Positions 19,201 through 27,386 of a stretch of DNA of 64,000 bases are shown here, in pieces. How positions within the stretch are numbered: position 1 is the first letter of the stretch; the number at the start of each line of letters is the position of its first letter. The notes below the pieces were generated by a model. The model made no database searches and had not been told where the DNA came from. It saw only the letters and a program-made list of their open reading frames with translations. The translations under genes were made by a program, and so were the position numbers. Source of the DNA: Pseudomonas sp. ICMP 561 (GTDB taxonomy: Bacteria; Pseudomonadota; Gammaproteobacteria; Pseudomonadales; Pseudomonadaceae); NCBI RefSeq assembly GCF_002699985.1, contig NZ_LKBT01000018.1:21682-85681 (forward strand), given 5' to 3'.

Positions 19201-22200
19201 CGTCAATATGGTCGCCGACGCCATCGGCCGCCAGCGCAGCTTGCTTATCGTCTGCCAGAAGCATGCGGCGCTTGAAGTGGTGTACAAACGCCTGGTCGCC
19301 GAAGGCCTTGGCCAACGCATCGTCATGCTCAATGACGTCAACCGCGACCGAGAGCCAGTCATCCGCGGTATTCGAGAACAACTGGAAAGCCTGTTCACGA
19401 ACGGCAGCCAGGCTCAGGGCTGGCAGCGCCAGCGCGAACAGGTCGCGGCTCGCATCGAGGCCCTGGAGGGTGAGCTTGACCGCTTCCACCAAAGCCTGCA
19501 TCGCCTGGATGAAAATACCGGCCTCAGTTATCGCAGGCTGCTCGGCGAGCTGATTGAATTGGAATCAGGCCCTGCCCCGCTCGAGTTTCCGGCCCTGCGC
19601 CAACGCTTGGCCTCCCTGGACCTCGCTAGCCTGACCCGCTTGGAAGAAAGCTGCGCCCCTCTGATTCGCCTGTGGTTGCCCGCACGCTACGAAGGCAGTC
19701 CATTGGCCCAGTTACAGTCGTTCGCGGCCGACCGGGCCACTTTGCAGACCTTCACCGACAATCTGCACAGTTTCACTCAGGCCGAAAACAACCGTCAGGC
19801 CACGTTGCAAGCACACCCCGCCAGCTTCGAGATCGATGACCCCACGCCGTACCGCAACTGGATGACGACCCATGTCACGACCCTGCTAGGCCTGAAGCAA
19901 GAGCAACGTCTGCGTCTTGCGCGCTGGCTGCCGCTATTCCGTAGTCGCGAAGAGGGCCAGCGCCCACGGGGCGAGTCGATTCTCGGTGAACTGCAGCAAT
20001 TGGATCAGCAACTCGGCCAACTGGATCAGGATCACTACGTCCCCGCCTTGTCACCGGCACTCTGCCTGCTCGAAAACAAGGCCCTCAGGCATCTGGATCA
20101 AGACTGTACCAAGGTTATGGCTGCCCGATCCTGGTTGGCGAACATCAATCCGCTGCATCTACTACGTCGCAAGCGACTGCGCAACTTCCTACAGGGCCAG
20201 GGGGAAAGCCGTGTTATTGAAGCACTACCAACCCTACAGGCAGCCATCCGCCTTGAAAGCCAGTGGCGGCCATTGCGCACCGAGCTGAGTACCCTGCACC
20301 AGGCGTTGGAACTGGAAGCTGTGAGTAAGCAGGCTTGCCTGGAATTGATCAGCTTCGTGAAGAGCGACATCCGCCACCTGCTGGAAATCCAGGCACTGGC
20401 GCTGGCCTTAGCGCAATCGCCTCGCGCCCGACAGGCCGACGAGGCGGCCCTCGCTGGTGACAAACAGCACCTCGAGGCGCTGCTCAGTGATCTTGATGCT
20501 TCGCTCATGCGCCATGGCGTACGCCAATCCAGCCTCGAACAACTCAAGACTCTCAGCGACTGGCTGGGGGATGAGTTGGTGAGACAACTGCAGCACGCCG
20601 TCGAACACAACCTGAGCAATCAGCTGAGCCTTGATCGTCTGCGTGAGGCACTGCCCTTCCTGGCCGCCTATCAGTCATTCCGCGGGCGCGCCGGTCAGTT
20701 GACGACAGCCGACCTAGAATTGCTCGCACTGCTGCGCCAACGCCAGGAGCAGTTGGACAGCATTGCACCCGAGCAACTTGAAGCCGAAGTGCGGCGCCTG
20801 CTCAACCGCGAAGCCCGCCTGGGCTGGAAACACCGCGTAGAGCAAACCAATCCCGAACTGCTGCTCAGCCAGGACGAAGCCCGCGCCAAAGTCGTCAGCC
20901 TCGCGCAAGCCGACGCACAGATGCGGCTGCTCAATCGTGAGCTGCTGGCCAAAGACATCAACCTCGATAACCTGGGCAATCGCAAACAATGGGAGGATGT
21001 TACCCGCCTGACTGGCAAACGCTCGCGGCGCCTGCGTGAATTCATCGAACTGGGTAGTAACCTCGGTTTGATGAGCCTGCGTCCGGTGTGGCTGATGAAC
21101 CCGGACGTCGCCAGTCGTGTACTGCCGCTCAAGGCAGGCCTGTTCGATACTGTCATCTATGACGAAGCCTCGCAGATGCCGGTTGAGTTCGCCCTGCCGA
21201 CCCTGTTCCGCGGTCAGGTCACTGTTGTCAGCGGCGATGAAAAGCAAATGCCGCCGACGGCATTCTTTTCCAGTCGCATCGAAAGCGACGAAGCCGAAGT
21301 GTTTGACGGCGACGAACCTGATGAAGACGCGGATGAGGAACAGCGCGAAGCGTTCGAAGACACTTGGAACCGTCGTGAGATCAAAGATTGCCCCGACCTG
21401 CTGCAGCTGGCGCGCAACGCCCTGCCCAGCACCACATTGCAGATCCACTACCGTTCGGCCTACCGTGAACTGATCGGCTTTTCCAACGCCTCGTTCTATG
21501 GCAATCGCCTGAACGTTCCGGTCCGTCACCCGCAGGCGAATATCCAGCGCATTAAGCCGCTGGAGCTGATCCAGGTCGGCGGGCTGTATCAGAACCAGAG
21601 TAACGCCCAGGAAGCCGAACGGGTCGTCGAGTACCTGAGCGAATTGTGGCAGAAGCCCTACGACCAGCGCCCTTCAGTGGGTGTCGTCACCTTCAACCGC
21701 AAGCAGGCTGACCTCATCGAGGAGCACTTGGAGCAGCGTGCAGAGCAGGATGAACTGTTCCGTGCCGCCTACGCCCAGGAGCGCGAGCGCAGCGAAGACG
21801 GCGAGGACATGTCGGTGTTCGTCAAGAACGTGGAGAACGTGCAGGGCGATGAACGCGACATCATCGTCTTCTCCTCCACCTTCGGGCGCAACAGCCAAGG
21901 CACGTTCCGCCGTAGCTTCGGCGTACTGGGGCAGACAGGGGGCGAACGACGCCTGAACGTGGCGGTGACCCGCGCGCGGCGCAAGGTGGTGATGATCACG
22001 TCGATGCCAATCGCCGATATTTCGGACATGCTAAACACGCACCGCGCGCCCAACAGCCCGAGAGACTATCTGCAAGGCTATCTGGAATATGCTCGCGCGC
22101 TTTCCTCGGGCGAATTCAGCAGCAGCACCAAGTTGCTGGAGCGCCTGCAGACCGACCGCAGCAGCCAGCGTCGTGAGCAAGGTCAGCAAAGTGATGGTTT

Positions 22201-22561
22201 TGTCAGGCTGGTCGGTGAATTCATTCATTCCCTGGGATGGCAGGCGGCTCCCGCCAGTGAAGGCGACGCTTTCGGGCTCGATTTCGCCATCGAGAATCCT
22301 GGCACGGGCCTGTATGCCATCGGCATCGAGTGCGATGCGCCTTGCCACAATCTTCTGGAACGTGCCCGCGCCCGGGAAATTTGGCGCCCATCCGTGCTGC
22401 ACCGCGCCATCCCGCACATCCATCGTGTGTCGTCGCAAGACTGGTATCACAGCGGCGACAGGGAACGTTCACGGCTGCGTGAAGCAATCGAACAAGCCAT
22501 GCAAGTCGAGCAGCCGCTGCAACCCGGCCCTACTTCAGTTGATACGGAAATCTGCCAATGA
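16253..22561 (+). CDS. Giant zinc ribbon / pseudokinase / SF1 helicase / PD-(D/E)XK nuclease protein
   Basis: A 2102-residue multidomain protein. Order: two zinc-binding knuckles (C5, C8, C19, C28; then C68, H72, C81, C84); a protein-kinase fold at about 108-360; a largely helical region at about 380-930; a COG1112-type superfamily 1 helicase with Walker A GPPGTGKS at 973-980, a long helical insertion at about 1050-1560, Walker B DEASQ at 1637-1641, a GDEKQMPPT motif and motif VI VTRAR at 1905-1909; and a C-terminal domain at about 2000-2095 like the MTES_1575 restriction-endonuclease family (D2010, then IECD around E2026). The kinase keeps HRD (227-229) and APE (273-275), but DFG reads GFG (249-251), the expected beta-3 lysine appears to be T144, and the loop asparagine is S234, so it is probably a pseudokinase. 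The next gene overlaps its stop by four bases. Role inferred: nucleic-acid recognition and cleavage in defence. Confidence 0.9.
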   Translation: MIRFCPNCKTERALEEMFCEGLIQERTCGWDLAGEPIHAAGWRPQAVVTEEPLPQVNPTQGNAPDLLCKNGHPMVDGDLMCLECGSSPAQATSYDAQPDSCEPEAPTQTLIDGWRLIRQISITDGVRERYLAEHEETARQAVLTLYRAGAEPDPAIYDVIRRLPREHVPEIIATGRWDDRAYEVIEELTGGTLAELGSVIRDSASVHHVVNELGLALHAFNEAGLRHRDLRPASLLVRSREPLDLVISGFGSARLSEFDLDIVSPLETSRYMAPEAIAGGVAAASDWWSLGMILLEQLTQGACFDGINANAFLIHVLANGVPIPDELDPRLNLLLRGLLARDRHQRWQWQQVKGWLNGIAVEAPASSVQQTDDGEGATLLLGDRRFHKAGVFALAAAQADNWQQALDHLLRGVIVTWAEQVGLASSLVAGLRQVVQHEGIEDDFRLMLALRILNPEIPLIHRGDIVTPGWLLEHPLEGYRLISGSVPDLLEQLQTDNWLSRLKSRAENVRQRALHQHIELVEEQLRIFLLSTSRAKLSTQWQERQRLFPDTDHPGLSSLSERRVIAEEDLIVLLSAAISQFRSGASIVEAAAELARAADVGWFDSEAATQLLLHSRLELYRSVDERIQGFARCGVPVVDEWAEQFRLERRMPLAQALVLLAIPPSHWLEPQKQQYVSQILDFFEKKVVTAVMRGPLVRMSIGKTTARVDIRELNSERSPAAALLDHLLQRNARAVNLDPESFQLNGQLESRMHALYRQSALYKRDTGIDGLYLGFPFLLNRDPRGTTRTRIIPLLLWPVKLLLELGSRGHAALAFDSEREEVRLNPALESVLGAETCKRWRKIADELLGRSSIRAADVMDAFGMLATIRSRALGNLPASTVEIAPYQDELDCAAVLFHVTFMGQAIGEDLRQLKTLSPAGTGLETALRLKTADETGHEAPPGELQRYFTVASDPSQEAAVIQARQSPGLLVEGPPGTGKSQTIVNMVADAIGRQRSLLIVCQKHAALEVVYKRLVAEGLGQRIVMLNDVNRDREPVIRGIREQLESLFTNGSQAQGWQRQREQVAARIEALEGELDRFHQSLHRLDENTGLSYRRLLGELIELESGPAPLEFPALRQRLASLDLASLTRLEESCAPLIRLWLPARYEGSPLAQLQSFAADRATLQTFTDNLHSFTQAENNRQATLQAHPASFEIDDPTPYRNWMTTHVTTLLGLKQEQRLRLARWLPLFRSREEGQRPRGESILGELQQLDQQLGQLDQDHYVPALSPALCLLENKALRHLDQDCTKVMAARSWLANINPLHLLRRKRLRNFLQGQGESRVIEALPTLQAAIRLESQWRPLRTELSTLHQALELEAVSKQACLELISFVKSDIRHLLEIQALALALAQSPRARQADEAALAGDKQHLEALLSDLDASLMRHGVRQSSLEQLKTLSDWLGDELVRQLQHAVEHNLSNQLSLDRLREALPFLAAYQSFRGRAGQLTTADLELLALLRQRQEQLDSIAPEQLEAEVRRLLNREARLGWKHRVEQTNPELLLSQDEARAKVVSLAQADAQMRLLNRELLAKDINLDNLGNRKQWEDVTRLTGKRSRRLREFIELGSNLGLMSLRPVWLMNPDVASRVLPLKAGLFDTVIYDEASQMPVEFALPTLFRGQVTVVSGDEKQMPPTAFFSSRIESDEAEVFDGDEPDEDADEEQREAFEDTWNRREIKDCPDLLQLARNALPSTTLQIHYRSAYRELIGFSNASFYGNRLNVPVRHPQANIQRIKPLELIQVGGLYQNQSNAQEAERVVEYLSELWQKPYDQRPSVGVVTFNRKQADLIEEHLEQRAEQDELFRAAYAQERERSEDGEDMSVFVKNVENVQGDERDIIVFSSTFGRNSQGTFRRSFGVLGQTGGERRLNVAVTRARRKVVMITSMPIADISDMLNTHRAPNSPRDYLQGYLEYARALSSGEFSSSTKLLERLQTDRSSQRREQGQQSDGFVRLVGEFIHSLGWQAAPASEGDAFGLDFAIENPGTGLYAIGIECDAPCHNLLERARAREIWRPSVLHRAIPHIHRVSSQDWYHSGDRERSRLREAIEQAMQVEQPLQPGPTSVDTEICQ

Positions 22562-23916
22562 GTGGTCCCAAGGTCGTTCGCATTGTTACCCGCGAAGAAA
22601 TCATCGCCATTTGTGAAGGCCACCTGCAACGCCTGGAGCGCGCCGTGAATCGCTGGCAAACACAGGCCACGAGGCTTGGTGAGCTCAGTGAACAGGAGCG
22701 CTCCGCCTCCCTGGAGCGACACGCTCGCCTTCGCGCTCTGCTGGCAGAAGACCAATTGACGGAACTGCAGAAGGCCGTACCAGTTGAAATCGAGCACCTG
22801 CGCCTTGATCTGGAGAACCGCGAAGAACGCGCGATCATTCGTACCGCCGAGCGACGCCAACGCGACCGACGCGTCCAGGAAAACGCAAAAACCCTGCTTG
22901 ATGCTTTGCAAACTAACCCCGAAAGCGTCGATCAAGCCTTGCTGGAGACCCTCTCACAATTGGCCAGCGGCGCCAGTCGTGAAGATGCCGAACGTCTGCT
23001 GGCCGAGGGTTTCGCCCACTTGAGCAAGGCAAACGAGGAGCCAACTCTGAGCGATACCCAACGCGCCCTGGCGCAGCAACTCAAGGTCGACGAACCCGAG
23101 GTTTCCCTGCGCGAATGGATTGCGGCCCGGGAACCGGATGCAACGCGCGACGCACGGCTGCTACGCATTGACCGCCACATCGTGGAGCTGCAACTGTTGC
23201 AAGGTGCTGAATGTGCCGCGCCGTTCCTCTTGGCACTGGAAAGAGCTGAAACGGAAACCGATGCCAAGCGGCGCAACCTGCTGTTTGACAGCCTAGTACT
23301 CGACCTCGCCGCGTCCACCCGAAACTTCCGACGCCAACGCGAGTGTCTCGAACAACTGCAGGATCTGGCCAGCGAAGTCAAAACCTACACAGGCATCGAA
23401 CACGCGACCCTGCTCGATCATATTGGCGCTTTTACAACCGACACCGAGCTTTCGATAACCATCGGATTGATCGAGCAGTGTAAAGCGCTTATCGCTTCCC
23501 ACTTACAGGACCAGGCCGCCCTCGCCCGCCGCGAAGCCGTGCTCGGCGGCTTGGCTAGCCTCGGCTACGAAGTACGCGAAGGCATGGCGACTGCCTGGGC
23601 GCAAAATGGCAAGGTCGTGCTGCGCAAAACCGCTACTCCCGGCTACGGAGTGGAAGTGGGTGGCAGAGCCGACAATGGCCGTCTGCAGGTTCGCGCCATA
23701 GCCCTCAGCAGCGATCGCGACAAGGCGCGGGATCGCGACATTGAGACCATCTGGTGCGGCGAATTCCAGCGACTGCAGGACTTATTGAAAGACAAAGGCA
23801 GCGAGTTACTCATTGAGCGTGCGCTTTCGGTAGGCGAAGTCCCACTTAAAGAAACGAATATTTCCGAGCCGGGCGTAGAAACAATTACTGCTCAGCAAAA
23901 GACACTTCATAAATGA
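22558..23916 (+). CDS. Cluster-associated coiled-coil protein of unknown family
   Basis: A 452-residue soluble protein that I do not recognise. It starts in an ATGA overlap with the giant helicase gene, so it is translationally coupled and almost certainly a partner of it. The first 280 residues are strongly helical and charged (Glu, Arg, Leu and Gln rich), with heptad-like runs around 15-125 typical of coiled coils. A more globular C-terminal part (about 325-425) contains GYEVREGMATAW, GYGVEVGGRADNGRLQVRAI and RDRDIETIWCGEFQRLQ, which reads like a compact mixed alpha/beta domain. No signal peptide, membrane helix or catalytic motif is evident. It may be a sensor, scaffold or adaptor. Confidence 0.82.
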   Translation: MSGPKVVRIVTREEIIAICEGHLQRLERAVNRWQTQATRLGELSEQERSASLERHARLRALLAEDQLTELQKAVPVEIEHLRLDLENREERAIIRTAERRQRDRRVQENAKTLLDALQTNPESVDQALLETLSQLASGASREDAERLLAEGFAHLSKANEEPTLSDTQRALAQQLKVDEPEVSLREWIAAREPDATRDARLLRIDRHIVELQLLQGAECAAPFLLALERAETETDAKRRNLLFDSLVLDLAASTRNFRRQRECLEQLQDLASEVKTYTGIEHATLLDHIGAFTTDTELSITIGLIEQCKALIASHLQDQAALARREAVLGGLASLGYEVREGMATAWAQNGKVVLRKTATPGYGVEVGGRADNGRLQVRAIALSSDRDKARDRDIETIWCGEFQRLQDLLKDKGSELLIERALSVGEVPLKETNISEPGVETITAQQKTLHK

Positions 23917-24009
23917 ACCGCTAACTACAGGCGCCTTGACCTCAATCGAACTCCAGCCCTTGAGGGTGTCCTTCCTGGAAACTGAACGTCCAAGACAGGG
24001 TGAGTCTTT

Positions 24010-24340
24010 GGCCGATTCTGCTGAAAAAGCCCGAATTTAAGGCTGTAAGAAGGCGACGTTGGCCCTCGTTTCAGAACCTGGTCACCACGTTGCGTGGCTT
24101 TCCGGTTCTGCATTGACCGTTGCAGCTTGGTTAATAGGTTAATTTGAGGGTTTTTGCTGATTCCGGGCGTACCTATCCCGTGGTCAGCGGCCCTTGTGAG
24201 GTCAGTTTCGCCAGTGGTCTTAAATTCTGTACCGCAGCGGCCAAGGTAAATTCATCGTTTGCACCGCTCATTCCTCGTAGCCTTAATCGATCCAGTTTCA
24301 GGATTCGTTTGAGATGAGCGAACAGGACACTACATTTTCA
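24010..24340 (-). mobile_element. Remnant of an IS1182-like insertion sequence
   Basis: The 3' end of an insertion sequence on the minus strand. Bases 24010-24033 (GCCGATTCTGCTGAAAAAGC...) look like the terminal repeat of Pseudomonas IS1182-type elements, and 24173-24337 encodes the transposase tail. Between them, around 24080-24092, CCACG and CGTGG form a hairpin nested in AGAACC/GGTTCT arms. The other end of the element is missing; the homology stops at a TGA at 24338-24340. It lies between the four-gene cluster and the AhpD-like gene. Confidence 0.65.
24173..24340 (-). pseudogene. Truncated transposase C-terminus (IS1182-like)
   Basis: The minus strand encodes 54 residues ending at a TAG at 24173-24175, with the stretches LFAHLKRILKLDRLRLRG and DEFTLAAAVQNLRPLAKL. 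This is the conserved C-terminus of IS1182/IS5-type transposases of Pseudomonas. An in-frame TGA precedes the homologous part, and no upstream transposase sequence is seen, so the gene is a short fossil without catalytic residues. Confidence 0.7.
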
Positions 24341-24391
24341 TGGCTAGATGCTCTGCCCCCAAGAACTCAGAGCATCAGCTCAACAACAGAC

Positions 24392-24955
24392 TCATCGCTC
24401 AACAAACGGCAGCGGTGCATCAGTATCACGACCCACCGCGAACACATTCAAAGTCATCGCCACCAACGAGTAATACCCGAACACCCCGACAAGCTCTACA
24501 AGGCCAGGCTCTCCGAACACCTGAATTGCGTTCGCATACAAATCCTCGTTAATCCGACGCGTCTCGTACAGTGACTTGCACAGGCTGTAGACCAACTCTT
24601 CGTCCTCGCGCGCAAATTGCGGGACTACTTGTAGTCGCAGTGCTTCAATAACAGAGTCTGTGACTCCCGCCGCACGTGCGATCGGCTCATGAATTTGCCA
24701 CTCGGCCTGCGACTGCCACCACGCTGCGGTGAACAGTATCGCCAACTCCGTGAGGCGCAACTCGAGTCGCGTGCCATATCGACAGAACGCTCCCAGTTGC
24801 TGGGCATGACTGGCCAGTTCGGGACTGTGGATCCAGGCCAGAAAAGGTCCATCCAGGTTGCCCCTCGGGCCCGCAAGAATGTCCTTGAGTACCGAACGCT
24901 GGGCTTCATCCATGGATGCTTCAGTCAGTTCGCTCAGCCGCGATTGAATGACCAT
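24392..24955 (-). CDS. Carboxymuconolactone decarboxylase / AhpD-like protein
   Basis: A 187-residue protein of the AhpD/CMD superfamily. The family segment of five helices covers roughly residues 30-140, with GTRLELRLTELAILFTAAWWQSQAEW preceding the helix where AhpD would have its active site. There is no CxxC pair, so thiol peroxidase-type activity is unlikely and a decarboxylase-like or unknown role is more probable; homologues of this branch are mostly uncharacterised. A GAGGA ribosome site lies upstream of the ATG. A decayed HxlR regulator lies on the opposite strand shortly upstream and may once have controlled this gene. Confidence 0.85.
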   Translation of the reverse strand: MVIQSRLSELTEASMDEAQRSVLKDILAGPRGNLDGPFLAWIHSPELASHAQQLGAFCRYGTRLELRLTELAILFTAAWWQSQAEWQIHEPIARAAGVTDSVIEALRLQVVPQFAREDEELVYSLCKSLYETRRINEDLYANAIQVFGEPGLVELVGVFGYYSLVAMTLNVFAVGRDTDAPLPFVER

Positions 24956-25079
24956 TACGGTATATCCTCAGAGACTTTTCAACATAAGGTGCAGCGCACG
25001 CTTGAGTTTGTCAGCAATCTCATCATGGCGGCCTGCTTTAATTTAGCATGTAGCTTGAGCGCGGGATGGAACGACGCTT

Positions 25080-25313
25080 CTCACCATCAATTTCAGGAAG
25101 CAGCGGCTGGAACAAACTGGCATCGTCTCGCGCAAGGTCATTTCGTTTTCGCCTTTGGCGGTCCAGTATGAAATCACTCAACTAGGTCGAACACTGCAGC
25201 AGCCATTTCGCGAACTGCATAAGTGGACGCTTGATAAATTGCCTGATGTTGAAGCTGCACGGTTGAAGTTTGACCAGGGCGCAGAGGTAAGTTTGAGTCA
25301 GGCACGGGATTGA
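25080..25313 (+). pseudogene. HxlR-family regulator fragment
   Basis: From 25107 to the TGA at 25311-25313 one open frame encodes the C-terminal half of an HxlR winged helix: LEQTGIVSRKV, then QYEITQLGRTLQQPFREL and a short tail. The N-terminal helix-turn-helix with its conserved cysteine is not recoverable upstream, where the frame degrades. It is therefore a truncated regulator. HxlR proteins usually sit divergent to the redox or decarboxylase gene they control, which fits the neighbouring AhpD-like gene. Confidence 0.6.
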
Positions 25314-25551
25314 ATCATCGCAGCGATCAGTGGGTGACAGTTGATCAAGTAAAATGGGCGCCCCGCCCTGCGTAAGCCTATCCGACACCGCCGTTTAAAT
25401 GGAAACACTTACCTTCATTTACGTCCCATGAAAAGACGGGTATCTCATTAGATTGGAGAAAATAACTCTACAGTGAAACAACCTATAGACGGTGAACCCT
25501 TCGAACGCTCGGGGCCTCATATAGGTTGTCGACCGTTCAGGAGTTTGCAAC

Positions 25552-25692
25552 ATGCAGAAAATCACTAAAACGCTGGTTCTAATCTTGTGCATTACCGGAG
25601 CCATGTCTGGGTGCTTTGACAATTCGGACAGTGACCAGGGAACAAAAAGTAATCCCGATAACGGCTCATCGGTAAGAATGGAGCAACACTAA
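25552..25692 (+). CDS. Small putative lipoprotein
   Basis: A 46-residue product with a positively charged start, a hydrophobic run and a cysteine in the context GAMSGC, which serves as a lipobox. After the cysteine it is short, polar and rich in Ser, Asp and Asn. CAGGAG about ten bases upstream of the ATG is a reasonable ribosome site. Too short for a family assignment. It sits in a decayed region, so it could also be the start of a truncated gene, but the signal and lipobox look functional. Confidence 0.55.
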   Translation: MQKITKTLVLILCITGAMSGCFDNSDSDQGTKSNPDNGSSVRMEQH

Positions 25693-25743
25693 GCAGGCGC
25701 TCCTCTTAAGTTCATCATTTGATATTCAAACAAGGATGAACGT

Positions 25744-26011
25744 ATGTCTTCGTTGAAAATAGCAATCTTAGGTACTCATTGTCCGGCGAAGTGCATCCCT
25801 TCGGCCGTACGGAGATGAGCCCGTTTTGCGCCAGCTCTGCGGAGAAGGAACCTTCGATTTGACCGGGTTCATCGAATCCGTCAAGTCAACCGGTTACAAC
25901 GGGCCTTGGGGTGTGGAAATTCTCTCGGAGAAGTTCAGAAAGAAGCCTTTGAAAGAGCTCGCTAGCGTGTCGTTCGCTGCGTCAATGAGCGCGCTAAGCG
26001 CCAGGCCGTAA
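25744..26011 (+). pseudogene. Broken sugar phosphate isomerase/epimerase
   Basis: An ATG at 25744 opens a short frame (MSSLKIAILGTH...) that stops after about 23 codons. From about 25802 another frame gives the C-terminal part of a TIM-barrel xylose-isomerase-like protein (CGEGTFDLTGF, GYNGPWGVEILSE) down to the TAA at 26009-26011. The central part of a normal protein of about 270 residues is missing, so the gene has an internal deletion plus frameshift. The same fold as IolE, but not part of the inositol locus. Confidence 0.6.
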
Positions 26012-26086
26012 TTCAAGTTATGGAAAGCGAGGTAATGCCAGCGGGGCTGTCCTGCTGGCGCACATACATGACCGCACGACGCTATT

Positions 26087-27001
26087 TTAATCCAGCGCCC
26101 CACGCTCAGCCCGCAACACGAGTTCATCCACGACACGTCGAACCTTCGGTAGCAGGTGACGTGTTTGTGGCCAGACCGCATGAATCGCCACATCGGCCGT
26201 ACTGTATTTTTCCAGCACCTGAACGAGTCGCCCAGCCTCAAGGTGGTCTCGAACCAGAGAGTTCGGAATCTGACAGATACCGTGCCCAGCAACCGTCATG
26301 GAAACGATGGCGTCACCATCACCCACTTCATGGGTGCCCGGTGGAGTAATCCGGATGAGTTCACCATTTGCATTCTGGACACTCCAACTCATCCGCTGTC
26401 CGCGACGGAAGCTTACGATACAACTGTGGTGCTGAAGGTCCTCAACAGATTCAGGACAGCCGTGTTTCGCAAGGTATCCGGGCGACGCGCAAATGATCTG
26501 CTTCTGCACCGTCAGACGACGTGCAACGAGGCCACTTGAATCTTTCAATGTGCCAAAGCGAATACTGAGATCGATGCCCTCTTCGATCAAATCAATGACG
26601 GCATCGCTGAAGGTCACCGTTAATTTGAGATCGGGATTTGCGTCCAGAATTTCCAAGAGTACCGGTAGCACAACGCTGCGGCCGTACGCTGCTGGCAGAT
26701 CGACCCTCAAGCGCCCACTGGGTGTTTGTTGGTGACTGGTCAGCGACGCCTCTGCTGCCAGGATTTCGTCGACAGCTGCCGAGCAACTCGCAAAATAGGC
26801 CTCTCCGTCCACGGTTAGCCCAGAGCTTCGGGTGGTGCGATGGAAGAGTTTGCAGCCAAGCCGTTCTTCAAGCTTCGCAATGCTTTTTCCCACTGCTGAC
26901 TTGGTGATGCCCAGCCGATCGGCAGCCTTGGTAAAGCTTCCTGTGCGTGCGGCTGTCACGAAGATCAGCACACCACTGAGGGCCTGTTCAATCTGCGCCA
27001 T
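26087..27001 (-). CDS. LysR-family transcriptional regulator
   Basis: A 304-residue LysR-type regulator. The N-terminal winged helix (about 1-65) is intact, with the FTKAADRLGITKSAVGKSIAKLEERLGCKLFHRTTR stretch, followed by the periplasmic-binding-like effector domain (about 90-295). The protein belongs to the CrgA-like branch, to judge from YFASCSAAVDEILAAEA and the RFGTLKDSSGLVAR segment. It is divergent from the MFS exporter at 27387, its most likely target, and a short palindrome lies just in front of its start. Confidence 0.92.
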   Translation of the reverse strand: MAQIEQALSGVLIFVTAARTGSFTKAADRLGITKSAVGKSIAKLEERLGCKLFHRTTRSSGLTVDGEAYFASCSAAVDEILAAEASLTSHQQTPSGRLRVDLPAAYGRSVVLPVLLEILDANPDLKLTVTFSDAVIDLIEEGIDLSIRFGTLKDSSGLVARRLTVQKQIICASPGYLAKHGCPESVEDLQHHSCIVSFRRGQRMSWSVQNANGELIRITPPGTHEVGDGDAIVSMTVAGHGICQIPNSLVRDHLEAGRLVQVLEKYSTADVAIHAVWPQTRHLLPKVRRVVDELVLRAERGALD

Positions 27002-27026
27002 TGTAGACTTTTACTCCCTTCTGCAA

Positions 27027-27046
27027 GAAAGAATAGGCGGTCTTTC
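27027..27046. promoter_or_regulatory. Candidate operator between LysR and MFS genes
   Basis: A GAAAGA-N8-TCTTTC dyad lies 26 bases upstream of the LysR start, in the roughly 385-base divergent region. It does not have the classical T-N11-A spacing, so assignment to this LysR is tentative. The rest of the region, to 27386, shows nothing I can name. Confidence 0.35.
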
Positions 27047-27386
27047 TATCCATAGCTCTACCTTAGCCTGTTCCCAAAGTGTTTCCTACCCATTGGGATT
27101 TGCAGTTTCTGCACCCGAACGTTCTTCGTGAACGCTTCGTCCAGGCAAGTTAAGAGGACATCACCGCGTTCCACGATCGCAGGTTACCTGCAAACAAGTA
27201 GAGAAATACTCAACTCTGTTGCTACTGAGAGCGCCTTTATCAACCTAGAAGATACGGGCAAAGTCACATCTTGAAATATCCATTCCCTGCGAGTCATTGC
27301 CGCAACAGGAAGTGGCGAGCACCCATCGCCTTCTTTCTCTCAGGCCCGCGTTAAAGCGCGACGACTCCAACTCAAAAATACACAGG

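Noticed and set aside
24314..24574. Plus-strand ORFs near the IS remnant
   Set aside because: They are antisense to the transposase fossil and the AhpD-like gene and show no family.
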